Shown: positions 11,311 to 23,344 of the stretch, piece after piece
How positions within the stretch are numbered: the stretch's first letter is position 1
Layout: the number at the start of each line of letters is the position of its first letter
NCBI GenBank assembly: GCA_963855995.1
Contig: OY979717.1
Span: 21,551,906 to 21,615,905, forward strand
Direction of reading: 5' to 3'
DNA from: Muricea muricata
Lineage: Eukaryota > Cnidaria > Anthozoa > Malacalcyonacea > Plexauridae
DNA: 64,000 nucleotides
The notes under the pieces: generated by a model
What the model was told of the DNA's origin: nothing
Seen by the model: the letters and a program-made list of their open reading frames with translations, nothing else
The model's database searches: none
Position numbers and translations under genes: made by a program

Positions 11311-11770
11311 TCCACAAGTACCAATAAGGGAATGTCGCCTTACAAACACATACAAAATTTGTTAGAGGTAACTCTTAGTTCGACGTGCACATTTATTGCA
11401 ATCGGTTAACACTATGGCAAAAAAAACTTTTTTTTTAAAACTGGATGATGGCACGGTTAAGTTGGGGAGTATTTAGAAGAAAATAAAAAGCAGCTGATGG
11501 GGATGTGTAAAATTATTAGTAATATCTAAAACGAAGTTATCGCAAACCAGAAAGAATTTTACCGGCGTATGTAAGATAGTACAACACGGATGATGTGCTA
11601 GACAACGACGAAGTACCGTTGTTGACTTCAAGTTGGAGAAACGAAGTGGTCTTAAAGTATTGGATATCATTGGAACACAAGGGACGAAACCGTAAGCTCA
11701 TGCTAACGGAGGATTCTCCCCGCAGATAAAGTTCTAAATTAAAGTACATTTCTATTCCGTCCAAGATAAT

Positions 11771-12146
11771 AGGGACCTTAAGATTTACGACGCGGCAGCT
11801 CGACGACGCGGTGTCAATATATAAGTACAGAAAGAAGCTTTTTGGAATTTGATCTTTTTAATAACCACTTGAAGCTTGTCTTAGTAACTTACAAATATTT
11901 TTGTTGGCCAAAAGGATATGCTTTCTGCTATAAGTTGGACTTCCAAAACGCTTCTTACGTCGTAGCATGCTTTTGCGTTGCCCAAGGGACGTGATAATTC
12001 TCAGTTTGATGTTCTATTAGGCATGGCTACGCACTTGAGAATACCCCTGGGACCACAAATTATTCATGGCTGTTGTCTTTTATAAAAATATCTTTTGTTA
12101 TGAAGCCGCGTCGTCGAGCTGCCGCGTCGTAAATCTTAAGGTCCCT
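11771..12146. mobile_element. 376-bp TIR element, 3-bp TSD (AAT), family 1 copy 1
   Basis: It starts agggaccttaagatttacga and ends tcgtaaatcttaaggtccct. Inner arms cgacgcggcagctcgacgacgcgg are also complementary, giving TIRs of about 40 bp. AAT flanks both ends. The partner at 14524-14901 has related ends, nearly equal length and a 3-bp duplication. Three-base TSDs fit PIF/Harbinger or CACTA relatives. The interior is non-coding. Confidence 0.85.
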
Positions 12147-12609
12147 AATGATAAAAACTGACTGCATTGCACTTGATACCGCAAACGGTTTAATCTTTCG
12201 CTAGTCGACATCGGCAACGTCAATAATAATTACAACCAATTACAACATTAGGTATAAACAAACTATCTATACGGCAAAATTTATTACTTGTAGGTAAATT
12301 ATATATCTGGGGCTGGTTGCACGGAAGGTAGATGGTGCTATTCACTGGATAGCGAATTTTAAACCCGTCTTAAAAATGCTTTCAAACTCAATAAACTAAG
12401 CATATTTTAGCTAAATTGAATGAAAAATGCGAGAAAGCTTAAAAAGTATAGAGCTTTGTACCTATACTATAGCCACTGGCACAACTGACGTTTATTGCTC
12501 GCCCGTCAGTCATAAATATTTCCTTTATCATCTGTTTAAATAACTTTCAGAAGTTTTGTAGAACCAAGTAATTCTGAAATACTTTAAAAATCGTCGACAA
12601 ACGTACTAA

Positions 12610-12774
<165 letters not shown>

Positions 12775-12822
12775 CGCATTTTAAATTATCAAATCTATTC
12801 AACAGTGTAAACAGCTCTAATA

Positions 12823-13230
12823 AGGTCGGCGTTAGATCATATAGAGTTAACGTATACCATGATGTCACGGTTTTTGCAATACCTGAATTTAAGAGTCTAG
12901 AGGTGCTTGAAAAAAATATTTTTGCATTAATATTATTGTCAATCAACCCCAAAACTAACCCTAACCCTACCCCAGACCCTACCCCAGACCCTAACTATCA
13001 AGAAAAAAACTTAGAAAAAAAACTTTGGCTCAAAAGTATAAAATAGTCACCGCCGGGTTCGCACCTCAAACTACGGCGTGGAAGACCTGTACCTAAACCA
13101 CTAAGACACAGCACAAAAACGAAGAAATTGTGTTTGAAAACGGTATTTATAGTACTACTGGAACGTGTTTAATAAATATAAGAATTAATGACGTCATGGT
13201 ACATTAAGTCTATATGATCTAACGCCGACC
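12823..13230. mobile_element. 408-bp TIR element with perfect 8-bp TSD, carrying a tRNA-like insert
   Basis: CTCTAATA stands on both sides (12815-12822 and 13231-13238). The left arm starts aggtcggcgttagatcatat and the right arm ends atatgatctaacgccgacc; TIRs are about 50 bp with a few mismatches and one unpaired terminal base. The 8-bp duplication fits hAT-type insertion. The interior has telomere-like aaccctaaccc / ccccagaccct words (12948-12996) and, on the minus strand, a tRNA-like segment (13041-13115). No transposase. Confidence 0.88.
13041..13115 (-). other. tRNA-like segment inside the 408-bp element
   Basis: On the minus strand the segment has an A-box-like part (gtcttagtggtttaggtaca) and a B-box-like part (gaggtgcgaacccggcg) at a spacing usual for tRNA. 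It could be a degenerate tRNA or the head of a SINE captured by the MITE. I could not fold a full acceptor stem, so I do not call a functional tRNA. Confidence 0.45.
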
Positions 13231-13503
13231 CTCTAATACTGTACGCTGATTGGACCCAGTGGATCTCAGTCCTCTAATTATTAATTCAGTTAGGCGCGAG
13301 GCATCACTTGGAAAAGAAAAAAACCCCAAAATCACGAAATTAAGACACGGACTCACGTGACCCGTGTAAAAAAGGACAAGCCAGAAATGAGCGAAGACTG
13401 GTCAAATGAAATTGTGGTGAAAATTGCATTTCTCATGTCAGTGAACTGAATGTCAATACACCTATGTAAAAAAAACTTGCTGGACTGCGAAGTTTTCACA
13501 TAC

Positions 13504-13661
13504 CTGGCCATTGTCACAACCAACAAACGCAGTTGCTCCAAAGTTGATCCCAGAAATGTTACTTGAAACGCTATAGCTGTAATTTTGAAAGATTTTATAA
13601 TTTATGCCATCGGTAGACAGACTAATCATTTTGGAGCAGATCTCCTTCGAGACACAGATAT
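13504..13661 (-). CDS. FReD-family exon 4 (C-terminal lobe, ..ATAFVGCDNGQ)
   Basis: A 158-nt exon with acceptor atatttag and donor GTATGT. It reads ICVSKEICSKMISLSTDGIN and ends SGINFGATAFVGCDNGQ. It aligns by memory with the part of cnidarian 'skeletal organic matrix protein 5-like' FReD proteins that reads YC..KPC..GF...... SYS.VS..SG....ATAFVGCDNG. It enters two bases into a codon, so the donor GTATTC at 15982, which leaves one base, closes the frame as Y-I-C. The WGFAF part of relatives is replaced here by SKMISLS. The next expected Cys-rich exon was not found downstream. Confidence 0.65.
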
Positions 13662-14523
13662 CTAAATATTACAAATAGAAATCAACATTGCAGTTTGGAT
13701 ATGTAAACAGCACAGTACCTGAATGCGCCAGAAAAGTCTGTTTGATACTTTAATTGTTTTATCAGGGGGTGATAGGCGAAGCCATTTTCACAAGGTTTTT
13801 GCAAGCAGGAATTCATCATGTACTTTTAAAGGGAAAACGTGATAAATAGAAATGCATTATGAAATTAGAAAGAATACGACAAATTTATTGATGCAGGTCG
13901 TGTTTTCATTAATCGTAAAAGAGTATCTAAAACTATGTATGATAACAGCACTGCTACTGTCGTTGCGACAGAGCTGTTGATAAAGTATTGTATCAATTCG
14001 TTTCTCAAGTAAACTCCATCGCAATCTGCATTTCCTGTCGTTTTAACTCCCTCAACCACCGACTGCTGACTCGAGGAGCAGATTCCTTTCCAAACCATTG
14101 ACTTTCGTTGATGGTAAGAAAATGATGGCGGATTTGACGAGTGTTTTAAATGAGTTCTGCTCTGTTTTCAATTAAGTTTAATAAGTTAAATATACACAAA
14201 CAAAAAGCAATTGAGTTCTTTATGAATGGAAAAAAGAATATGACAAAATTTTGCGTTTGAATATACGCTCCCTCTACAATACAGTCTGTGGTCGGAGCGA
14301 GAATCGCACATATTTACATTCCACTCTTTCTTATTTTTATTTCATATATACTCTATTATATATTTGGCGAAATTCTAAGATAATTGCTTAATATTTACAC
14401 TAAAGACTTCGACTTAAATAACGCGCTATGTTTCTAACTGTTGTGAGTAATATTGAATCATTGAAATGTCCTAGAAGACATTTTAGAAGACAAGTCGACA
14501 AAAGTCGCCTTGATAAAGACATA

Positions 14524-14901
14524 AGAGACCTTAAAATGTAGGACGGGAACACGCGCGACGACGACGGCAAATGCAAACTAACTCAAATAAATTGTTCTAC
14601 AATTTTAAAAGCATATCGTTTGTTATCGATTTTACAAAATAGCGTTTGAGATAATAAAATTGATGTTTTACTGTTAAGAAAAGTTCCAGCGTAGCTTTGC
14701 TCATAGCCTTCTTGCGGTTTGGAATGCTGACGTTGTAGACACAGCTTAAAACTGCGTGTTCTAGCATTGTAGCTTGAGCAAAGACTACATCTTTATCTCC
14801 CCTGGGACTTTCATTATTTTTATCTTTGGTTGAATAATTTTAAGTTCATTGTATTGCTAGCCGTCGTCGTCGCGTTGCCCTCCTTGCATCTTAAGGTCCC
14901 T
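14524..14901. mobile_element. 378-bp TIR element, 3-bp TSD (ATA), family 1 copy 2
   Basis: It starts agagaccttaaaatgtagga and ends catcttaaggtccct; further inside, cgcgacgacgacgg pairs with ccgtcgtcgtcgcg. ATA flanks both ends (14521-14523 and 14902-14904). The ends match the element at 11771-12146 (AGGGACCTTAAGAT). The interiors show no obvious similarity. Non-coding. Confidence 0.8.
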
Positions 14902-15479
14902 ATAGCGATGACAGCGCTAAAAAGCTTAGCTAGAGAGATAAAGCTTAACGCAATTTTAAACGCAATTACTATGCATAAATACCCAGTATAAAAACAAAAG
15001 TTAAATATCAAAAACCAACAAGCATATAAAAAGAAGTTTTGATGTTTTAACGTGTTAATCTGTTATTTTGTACCGTAGAGGAGGTTACGTACCTATATTC
15101 AAGTGATCATTTTAATACACGCCACCCATGCGTAAGGGGGAGATGATTTCGACTGTCCCGACAACCTTCTTCGGAGTTTCTGGTATTTCACTATCCATGT
15201 TTGTAAAGACGTTCACTTTTAGCCACCACGCAATCCAACGATAGACATAAAGCAAATCTATTATTATACTGCATAAGTGATCGAGTTTGAGCTGAGTTGA
15301 ATAATATTTTAATAGGGATATTCTATTCAGTAAAATGGCGGTTTAAAAGGAGCCCTGCATTGACGAAATTTACAAACTCTAAATAAACTATGTGAACGAA
15401 ACATTCTACTATATCCAAGCAATATTTAGTACAAGTTAGATGGAATAGTTAATTACTGTCCTTTCATGTGATTCTTAAG

Positions 15480-15730
15480 ACTTCTCTTGAAAGTTAAAAT
15501 GTTTTGTTCATCATTCTAAAATTTTTTGGGAGAGTATTCCATGTTCTTATGCCATTTATACTAAAGGAACCTTTGGTATTTAGATATTCTTGCAGCAGGA
15601 TGGCGAAATAAATCTCTGGCTCTTGTGCTATACGAATGTAATTCACCTGAACGATGGTGATCAAATTAGTGCGAATTCATAGTGGATTTGGTCCATGGCG
15701 TGTTCGTACGGAAATTTCTGGCGAATAAAA
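15480..15730 (-). pseudogene. LINE reverse-transcriptase ORF, C-terminal scrap
   Basis: On the minus strand, after one or two frameshifts, the pieces LHSYSTRARDLFRHPAARIS and SFSINGIRTWNTLPKNFRMM can be read. These match the very common C-terminal end of CR1/jockey-type LINE ORF2 proteins (..Y.TR....L..P..R......SF...G...WN.LP..). Only about 80 codons remain. It lies in the intron between the FReD exons at 15983 and 13661. Confidence 0.5.
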
Positions 15731-15982
15731 TGATACTTGATTCATTTCTTAAGGGCTAACACAGGTATAGAAAATTATATTTTAGTGGCGTGATTTCACT
15801 TTACAACCGACCGGAAAAAGTAATTGAAATATGAATTGATACAATATTTTATGAACACTTCCATTGCAACGACAGTAATTTCAATGAGTTACACTGTTAA
15901 ATCCAATTAAATTATGATAGGCTGAAAATAACTCCATGTGGCACTAAATCCACACCTTGTAATTAACAGTGAATACGAATAC

Positions 15983-16181
15983 AAACCCATCCAAATTTAG
16001 TGCGAGGATGATGAGCCAACCCAAACTTAGAGCATCTGAAGTTTCTTGTCACTATAGTGTCTGATAGCAAATTCTTCACGTACGCAACATCCCCTATTCC
16101 AGGAGATTGTTCGTCGCACCCTCCCTTATTAATAATCATTAAGTTTTTCAACTTTCGAGGGGTCTTTAATCTGTATAGAAC
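15983..16181 (-). CDS. FReD-family exon 3, possible one-base phase break at its start
   Basis: The frame reads [20 protein letters not shown], then [19 protein letters not shown] and [18 protein letters not shown]. It aligns with the FReD family segment [58 protein letters not shown] as I remember it. The only nearby acceptor (tttcaag, 16183-16182) joined to the previous exon (..KAHTG|) gives W-F-Y-T-D-stop. The protein frame would need one more base at the junction. This is a true frameshift, an assembly indel in or near the following C run, or an unrecognised splice. Downstream, the donor GTATTC after TTT closes the frame with the exon at 13661. The preceding intron contains a (TA)n tract. 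Confidence 0.75.
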
Positions 16182-16223
16182 CTTGAAATAAATTACGAAA
16201 TATCTTGAGTATCGAATTATGGA

Positions 16224-16396
<173 letters not shown>

Positions 16397-16549
16397 AGAC
16401 GACATCACTTACCAGCTTCTACAATGCCATGACTTTATATATACACTCCGCAAATTTTGCCTAATCAGGCTCGCATATAATTGATCTGAAGCTTAGTCGA
16501 TAGTGAGTCTCTCAAGTATAACGAATTAGAATTTCTTTGGTGACCTTAC

Positions 16550-16758
16550 CAATGAGCTTTGGTGGCCATAAAATTTTCTGCAGTTGCTATTTGCACCCTG
16601 AAGTCAACAATTGGCATATCCTCCAAGTTACTTGACCAGTGAGGCTCACCATATGGTGTTACAGTCTTGTTGTTGGAGGGAACAGACCATGTCTCGGATG
16701 TATTCTTACGGCCAATGAGTATAAAACCGCCGCCATCCGTTGTCATATCGCAATAGAC
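16550..16758 (-). CDS. FReD-family exon 2 (VYCDMTTDGGGF core)
   Basis: A 209-nt exon with acceptor gcttgctag and donor GTAAGG. It begins VYCDMTTDGGGFILIGRKN, the signature of fibrinogen-related domains (VYCDM.TDGGG(F/W)). It continues ETWSVPSNNKTVTPYGEPHW, SSNLEDMPIVDFRVQIATAE and ends KAHW split TG|G. The combination of IGRKN.....VPSN..TV.PYG.PHWSS and DFRVQ.AT...F..TKAHW is specific to the cnidarian FReD subfamily annotated, as I recall, as 'uncharacterized skeletal organic matrix protein 5-like'. Such proteins are secreted. The product is likely extracellular, possibly matrix or lectin-like; ligand unknown. Confidence 0.85.
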
Positions 16759-17854
16759 CTAGCAAGCACAGAGAAAAACACAGGATATTTTTTAAGATTG
16801 CCTTAATCCAGTAAAAAATGTGAGCACGCGATTCAAAAGATAAAAGCATGTTTGTACATTTATAACACTATGAGATGATGATTATACTTTGATATACATT
16901 GATATTGCTCCAGTAGTTATATCACTCTTGGAAGTTTTGTTTGCTACCATCTAGTACAAAAATTTGCATAAGCTTGTTTTGCTTCTGGAGTTTTTCATTT
17001 ATGATGGAATGCTCCTCAAAAATATTAAAAAGTTTTTTTTTGAAATGGAAAAAATCAAGCTTTTAGAATTGTCTTGACAATATGCATGACTTTGAACCAA
17101 AAATACCAAGTTCTAAGAAATATTACTCATGCTATAACATCTTTTAAAACCACATTTTCCCCCAAGGCAAATAGCCTTGACTAATGAATACACAGAATGC
17201 TATCTAATTATACTCCAATAGAGACGATTCCTAGTTGAGAACAATTATTTGTTGAAGTTCATAAAATATAGCTGTCGTAATAATTTAGATAATTTCACTG
17301 TTTTTTTCGCTTTCCATTTAAAAGGGTTTTTCCTGGGTGATCCGCCAATGAACGCTGTAGGTAAAACTGTTACTACAAACATTATACCAAATTTTTACAG
17401 CTTTTTCCGCGGCGTTTTCTTAATGTATAAATTCGTTGCACTTGCGCTTAGAAATTGCATGCTGCTTGAATTCCTGCGTTAAACTTATCATAACGACTGC
17501 GTTAAAATAAGTAGACATTAATCTCTTTAGTTAAAGCTTAAGCAAACCACTTGTTTAAATAACAAATATAGTTCTGCGACCATTTCATAGAAAATTTACG
17601 ATTATATAGGATTGCTGTTATTTCACGTCAAATTTAATCAACTAGTTTTCAAACCAGATATGTAAGGTATAAATCAGACCGTAACACATGACCAATAAGT
17701 GAATATGTGCTGATCTGATATTTGTGAGTTTGTGTATTTTTCAAGCCTCATAAACCTCTAAATTAAATTGCTAATACACGATAATCAAGGAGAAATCAAA
17801 TGATACAAATAAATCAAAATGCGGTAACAGTATTAATGTGTGCGACTCACGTAC

Positions 17855-18002
17855 CGTCCAGGGTTCGCCAACCAAAGACACCTTTGTTGTTGGTGCAAAT
17901 AAACAGTCTATACTTGTTTTGCCGATTACGAATTGATAATGTTTGACCATCGTTTTTCTTTGTGCGCGGACCAGGATTAGTTCCTTTTAACACTTTAATT
18001 TT
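17855..18002 (-). CDS. FReD-family exon 1 (leads into VYCDM), in-frame stop near its start
   Basis: A donor GTACGTGAGT lies at 17854. In the frame joining phase 0 to VYCDM, the exon ends CLFAPTTKVSLVGEPWT, where relatives have C.....P......P..VYCDM. The acceptor ctatatacag lies at 18003, but this frame meets TAA about 20 nt inside. Either translation starts at the in-frame ATG 17950 (MVKHYQFVIG.., no visible signal peptide), the acceptor is elsewhere, or the exon is damaged. Another frame across the whole exon is open but gives no family similarity. The exon is well supported by junction phase; its intactness is doubtful. Confidence 0.55.
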
Positions 18003-18221
18003 CTGTATATAGATAAATAAATGATTATTTTAATAAGAGATTATTGATCAAACTCTATTATAATAGATTAATAGCTACTTCACTATATATAGAAAACTCG
18101 GAATGATTCTGCAAGCAAGGTTTAAAAGCTTTGGCGTCTTTTTGATTTTCCAACTATTTTTCAAGTTTAATTTTGTATAGTCTATTTTCAATCAATGTAA
18201 ATGCCATAACTATTAGTATAG

Positions 18222-18380
18222 GTAATAGTATAATTTCGAGTGCAATTACGGATAAACAAGCACGAGTGAGTTTTTAAAAACTGCAAAATAGCACGAGTCC
18301 GAAGGACGAGTGCTATTTGCGGTTTTTAAAAACTCACGAGTGCTTGTTTTCCGTAATTGCACGAGAAATTATACTATTAC
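18222..18380. repeat. 159-bp near-perfect palindrome (foldback) with GC-rich apex
   Basis: The left arm starts gtaatagtataatttcgagt and the right arm ends gaaattatactattac. Arms of about 70 bp pair almost throughout. The apex is gcacgagtccgaaggacgag, itself a small dyad. It lies upstream of the FReD exon at 17855-18002, where it may be intronic or 5'. A single strand would form a very stable hairpin. Confidence 0.9.
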
Positions 18381-18679
18381 TTATTAATAATATAAAAAGG
18401 AAATGTCCAAACAAACATTTTGTACCTACAACTTCGCATTATGCAAGTGCACTCATTCTCGAATTTCTTCGCTTAAAAAATTCATGTTTACAAAAGCCAT
18501 GGCTAAAAGTTTTATGTACAAAGTTCCAGTATACTTTAGAGTTTGTTTTGTGATCATAATTGTCAGAGAAGAATCCCAAGTTGTGTTGAAATTTCGACGA
18601 AATCTTTAAGCAAACGTGAAAATTCGGCCGCCATATTTTTGGTTTTTCAGCGAGTAAATCCCATCGCTCAAAGAGCTTA

Positions 18680-18804
18680 TTACAGATTTTTGCACTGTTG
18701 TTACAGATTTTTGCACTGTTGTTACAGATTTTTGCACTGTTGTTACAGATTTTTGCACTGTTGTTACAGATTTTTGCACTGTGTTACAGATTTTTGCACT
18801 GTTC
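18680..18804 (+). repeat. Six tandem copies of a 21-bp unit
   Basis: The unit ttacagatttttgcactgttg repeats at 18680, 18701, 18722, 18743, 18764 and 18784; the fifth unit is 20 bp. Copies are otherwise identical, so the expansion is recent. No spacers are present, so it is not a CRISPR. Confidence 0.95.
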
Positions 18805-18899
18805 TGGGTGATAATTGGGATTAACTGCACTCGAATCAACCAATCACAGCCCAGAAACATTTCCTTGTATATTATTATACGTGTAATACTTCACCAAAA

Positions 18900-21070
18900 T
18901 TAAAGGTTATTATTTTGATAATTGCATGCAAAAGGGTACAAAGTGTTGTTAGTACTATAGTATTTTAGGCGGTAGTTTAATAAAATATCAAGTCATATGT
19001 GTAATATATGATATACTTTAGTCGAGGATGCCCTGCAGAAATTATTCTCAACAGCAAAAAGTTCATAAATTGTGTAAATTAGCTGGATTTAGCTACTATT
19101 ATAAATTAAATTAATGAAACAAGTGATTCGAAATAACGTAATATATAATTATGTGGTTCGAAAAGCACATTAATCAACGAGTTTGTACAGTGTAATTCCT
19201 TAAATTTTTCAATATGCGAATTCACGTAGAAACCGCAATTACGGACAGCAATACACTGTGTTTTGCCATTCCTTACATAAACACGTACTGAACATTTTTC
19301 GTGCTTTGAGGTCGCTGTTTTGGACTTAAGAAATCTCCATATGTGTTGGACTGTAGTAAACCCTATACTCGAACATAAAACCCTATGAAAACCAATTGAC
19401 TGAAAAATAACAGCAAAACATTAAGCAGCAGAATTATATATACATGAAGCTATAAGTATAGCATTCGCGGCACCACCTGTATGTATATTTTGAAGTACAC
19501 CGGTCTCTCCTGTCGTTTTTTGAAACTTATATTGCTCCGTGCATACCTAATTGAAGAAAATTGGCGGATTTATAAGAGCACTTACGTATATTGGATTTTA
19601 ATAGAAACTATAGAGTCACTGGTTGTCATAACTCAGATTCAGATGCCCAGCCGGATCAGCTATTTTGCATTTAAAATTTACTTTTCTTGCTATTTTCATA
19701 TGTCATTTTGTGCCATTTTGCTAAAAACAGTTCATTAACGTTTAACAAATAAATTTGGGCACGAAAGTGGTTTTTCGACTTCAAACAGTGGTATAGTGCC
19801 AAAATTTAAATAAATTCAGACATACAGTGTGTCCAAAAAAGGCGGTGGAATGAATTGATGACAAGCAGCTACACATTGATATGTATATTTATAGAAGTAC
19901 TTCGTACATCGTATTTTCTTAATGCAACTACCACATGAAACTCTTTATTTGCTGAACGTTTAACGAATTCACTAGCCAACCATGCATGACTGGCATCTTG
20001 TTTGCATACAATACTGATGAAATTATTATCATCACAGATTTTGTAAAACTTTTTAAGTTTTAACTGGATTCACTCAGTTAAAACTGAAGGCAAATTATTA
20101 ATTATACCCGCATCAGGATTCCACTGTTGTTTTCCATCGACCGATTTTAAAGACTTACACATCTTTAAATACCGCTATACAATATGTGTACATTACCCTT
20201 GCAATCATACATTGCAAGACATACATTGAGAGCAAATAATAAAATCGGCAAAAAAATCAAATATATGTCACAGATAATAAAAGTCTGCGCAACACTCGTA
20301 ACTGTATATAGTCTCGTTAGTACTCTGCTACAAAATTGCCTTGCCAAGAATTTTAACAAACATGGTAACATATAGCATTACGAAAGAGGAAATTTCGCAA
20401 CATATAGTTTGCGAGGGGCGGGACTTTATTGTAGTAGAAGATAATCTTATCTGAAAACAGAAATTTTCCGAGTCTGCGACATATTTACCAATTAACCACT
20501 CAGGTCTGAAATGATAATTAATGGATAAATCGTCCACCTTTCAGTTAGACATAAAACTAGAGTCTACGTACAGAGGCTTGTAGGGTTGATTTTATCAAGA
20601 ACAAGACGCCTGCTAAGGCGTTCACTCCGCCTGCCAAACGAAAATGGGCACAAGGCCAGGCAGGGCTGTAACTAGAGCGTTCATTGGCGGTGGGGTATAT
20701 TCACTTATTTCTGTTCTGCCCAACTAATTCCTTTTTAAATCAATTATTATTAGGGTACCTTCCAAGGCATTTTAAGACATTGCTAGCACATCTTATGTAA
20801 TCACTAAGATAACCAAAAATCAATGTCTGAGTGACCTGCCAGGCACTCTGTCCAGAGTCCTAGTAGGATTGCAGTTTTTAGAATTTAATTTAAATTAAAG
20901 ACTTTCATAGTACATATGTTAAACAAGATTCTTTTGCCATAATACCACCAACATATAGCTGTTTTATTTTGCAAGTAAAGAAAATTTTACTATAAGTGTA
21001 TACAATACATCAATCTATTAAATCCATCAATTTATTAAATGTATTTTGTAGCACACTGCCTGAAGTCTCC
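18900..21070. other. Unassigned AT-rich stretch
   Basis: No exon of the FReD family, TIR pair or RNA gene was recognised. The frames at about 20165-20540 are hydrophobic or motif-free and look accidental. Confidence 0.4.
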
Positions 21071-21079
21071 ATGATATAA

Positions 21080-21600
21080 CTTGTTGGGAAAATGTTGGCT
21101 AGCCTTTTGATATATTGACAAGCTTTGAATTAAATATTTGATGTGTTGATAAGGTGTCAGGTAAATGTTTGGCATGTTTATAAAATGTTGGTAAGGATTT
21201 TGACTAGTTGACAAGTTTTCGACCAGACTTTTGACATGTTGATAAGATCTGAGTTAGTCTTTTGATATGTGGACAAGCTTTGAAATGGACTTTTGACATG
21301 TTGATATGCTCCTAGTTAGACTTTTGGCATGTTGACAAGATGTCAGTTAGGCTTTTTGCTTGTTGACAAGATGTCGGTTAGGCTTTTGGCTTGGTGACAA
21401 GATGTCGGTCAGGTTTTTGGCTTGTTGACAAGATGTCGGTAAGGCTTTTGGCTTGTTGACAAGATGTCGGTTAGACTTTGACCTGTACATGCCCACAAGT
21501 TGTCAGTTAGACTTTCGACATGCTGACAAAGTATTTACTTCCAGAAAGCTTCAGGTGTCAGTTAAAACATTGGTATATAGGCAGGGTGTCTGATAAAGTT
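21080..21600 (+). repeat. Minisatellite, unit about 31 bp, roughly 16 diverged copies
   Basis: The unit is ttaggcttttggcttgttga then caagatgtcgg. The best-conserved copies start at about 21315, 21346, 21377 and 21408 (31-bp steps). The outer copies vary (gacttttgacatgttgac..). Divergence rising toward both edges is typical of an expanding array. No long frame. Confidence 0.9.
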
Positions 21601-21609
21601 TTGGCAAAT

Positions 21610-23330
21610 TGAGAAAGTGCCAGTTGAAATTTTACTAAATTTAAGTTAGAATTTAAGTTAAATTTTGTTCCTTTTTTTATTTTGCATTTTTGAGTTTTTT
21701 TCTTGCTATATTAATAATTATAGCAACAGTCGTTACAGTAATCGACTTAAAAGTATTTCTGTGATCTGTATTTTCTGTCATATCCAATTTGAAATCCTTT
21801 CTCTGAGTCAACTATTCAACAACAAACATGTCAATTTTTTATAAAGAAAGTTATAAATACTATAGATAAAGACTAAAATGCCGCACTCAGCTATGACTGT
21901 TGACGTTCTGACAAAGCAAGCATTAAAATCGCTCATAAAAACAACAAAAATTAAAAAAATTACTAAGCTATTCTTAAGCTATTAAGTTTGAAGTCTGAAG
22001 TATCCACGATATAATTTGTTGGGAACTTTAGACTAACATAATATTATGTATTTCTGGAATTGGAATGTAAAATGTCTCTTACCTTTTATAATTACATGAG
22101 ATCCCACAAGCAAATAAATCATTTTGCACGAAATATTAGCATCTCAACATAGGTAGAAATAGAAAACCAAGGAAAGCAATCACAACGTGTTTAGAATTAG
22201 GAACACATTACACATTTCCTAGACTCATTCCTTAATCATGGAATGATGGAGTCTATCAGAATTTGCCGTTTTAAAACATTTCTGGAGCAATGTTTTGATA
22301 AAGAACCCTCCTGTCCCTTTTTGTTAACTATTACATGTTAAAAAAGTGCTTTGTATATAGATATTTCAGTAGAATTTGCGTTTGATTCTTGTGTAGAAAT
22401 TTCTAAATTTCCTTAAAAGTAGGAATAAACCAGAAAATGACGGAAACACGCTCTCAAAACTTCACCGCGACACATCGCTGGAATTTGTCGTTTTAAAACA
22501 TTTTGCATGAGAATCTTTGCACGTAAAACCTTCTTGGGGTTTAGATGTTCTAGCATACATGTTAAAATGCGTGTTTTGTTGACACATTTCGCTAGAAATT
22601 GAGTTTAAACGCCGTGTTTAGGTCGGCTCACGCGGTTTGTGCCAGCGGTATCACCCATGAGCGCTGCACCGACTTCTGACACCGAAAAAAAATAAAAAAA
22701 AAAAAAAACAGAAACGGGGCGAATTTAAAACTCCGCCTCGCCTACGGCAGGCGGAGTAATAAAAATGTTACAGAAACTTTAATTACAAGGCATACTTTTA
22801 GATTGATCTAGAATTTGAGAAACAATACCTAAATGACAGCCTAATTTTCTTTGTCTGTGGAGAATTATAACTATTTCTGGACTGACTCGCGGCAAATCGT
22901 TGTGATCCTTATTTATTCAAATCGGGCCTAATTTAGTGTGACAGCATGCCTTCCCCTATTGCGCCTTTGCGGCAATTGCTCATGTATTTGAAAAGTTTTA
23001 AAAACATTCATTCCTTATTATAATAGAAATATATCTTTGATATTCTAGCAATCAATGAATCTAAAATAGTATATCCGATGGTAAAAATCATGTAATAGGA
23101 CATGTTTTAATTCGAAATGATCGTAACAGATTTGTGGGTGCGGTTCTATGCGTTCGTCATGACATATTTGTCATTGTCGTTAAGAAACTGTTAGCCGCCA
23201 GACAAAGTCTAAATATTTTTGCGACAAAATTCAAAATTGTTCACACTCTAAAGATGTTGCATGGTCTTTAATAAATACAAATTTGGCTGAAAACAAAAAC
23301 TGAGTAATTTAACTTACTATATCTATGATA
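21610..23330. other. Unassigned stretch with an A-rich run
   Basis: No coding motif found. An A-rich run at about 22684-22709 follows GC-richer sequence (22620-22680), and a palindrome ccgcctcgcctacggcaggcgg lies at about 22734-22756. This may be the 3' end of an old SINE or LINE but is not assignable. Confidence 0.35.
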
Positions 23331-23344
23331 CTATAATTTCAGAT

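Noticed and set aside
12948-12996. Telomeric repeat (aaccctaaccc..), also at 55148-55200
   Set aside because: Short and degenerate, inside a MITE in the first case; no terminal array.
13865-14098. 77-codon minus frame with a hydrophobic stretch (SSVATTVAVLLSYIV) as a FReD exon or membrane anchor
   Set aside because: No acceptor or donor in phase with the neighbouring FReD exons, and no family similarity.
18606-18860. CRISPR-like look of the 21-bp direct repeats and the VQKSVTT / CYRFLHC repeat peptides
   Set aside because: The copies are contiguous with no spacers; both strands are open only because the unit is 21 bp.
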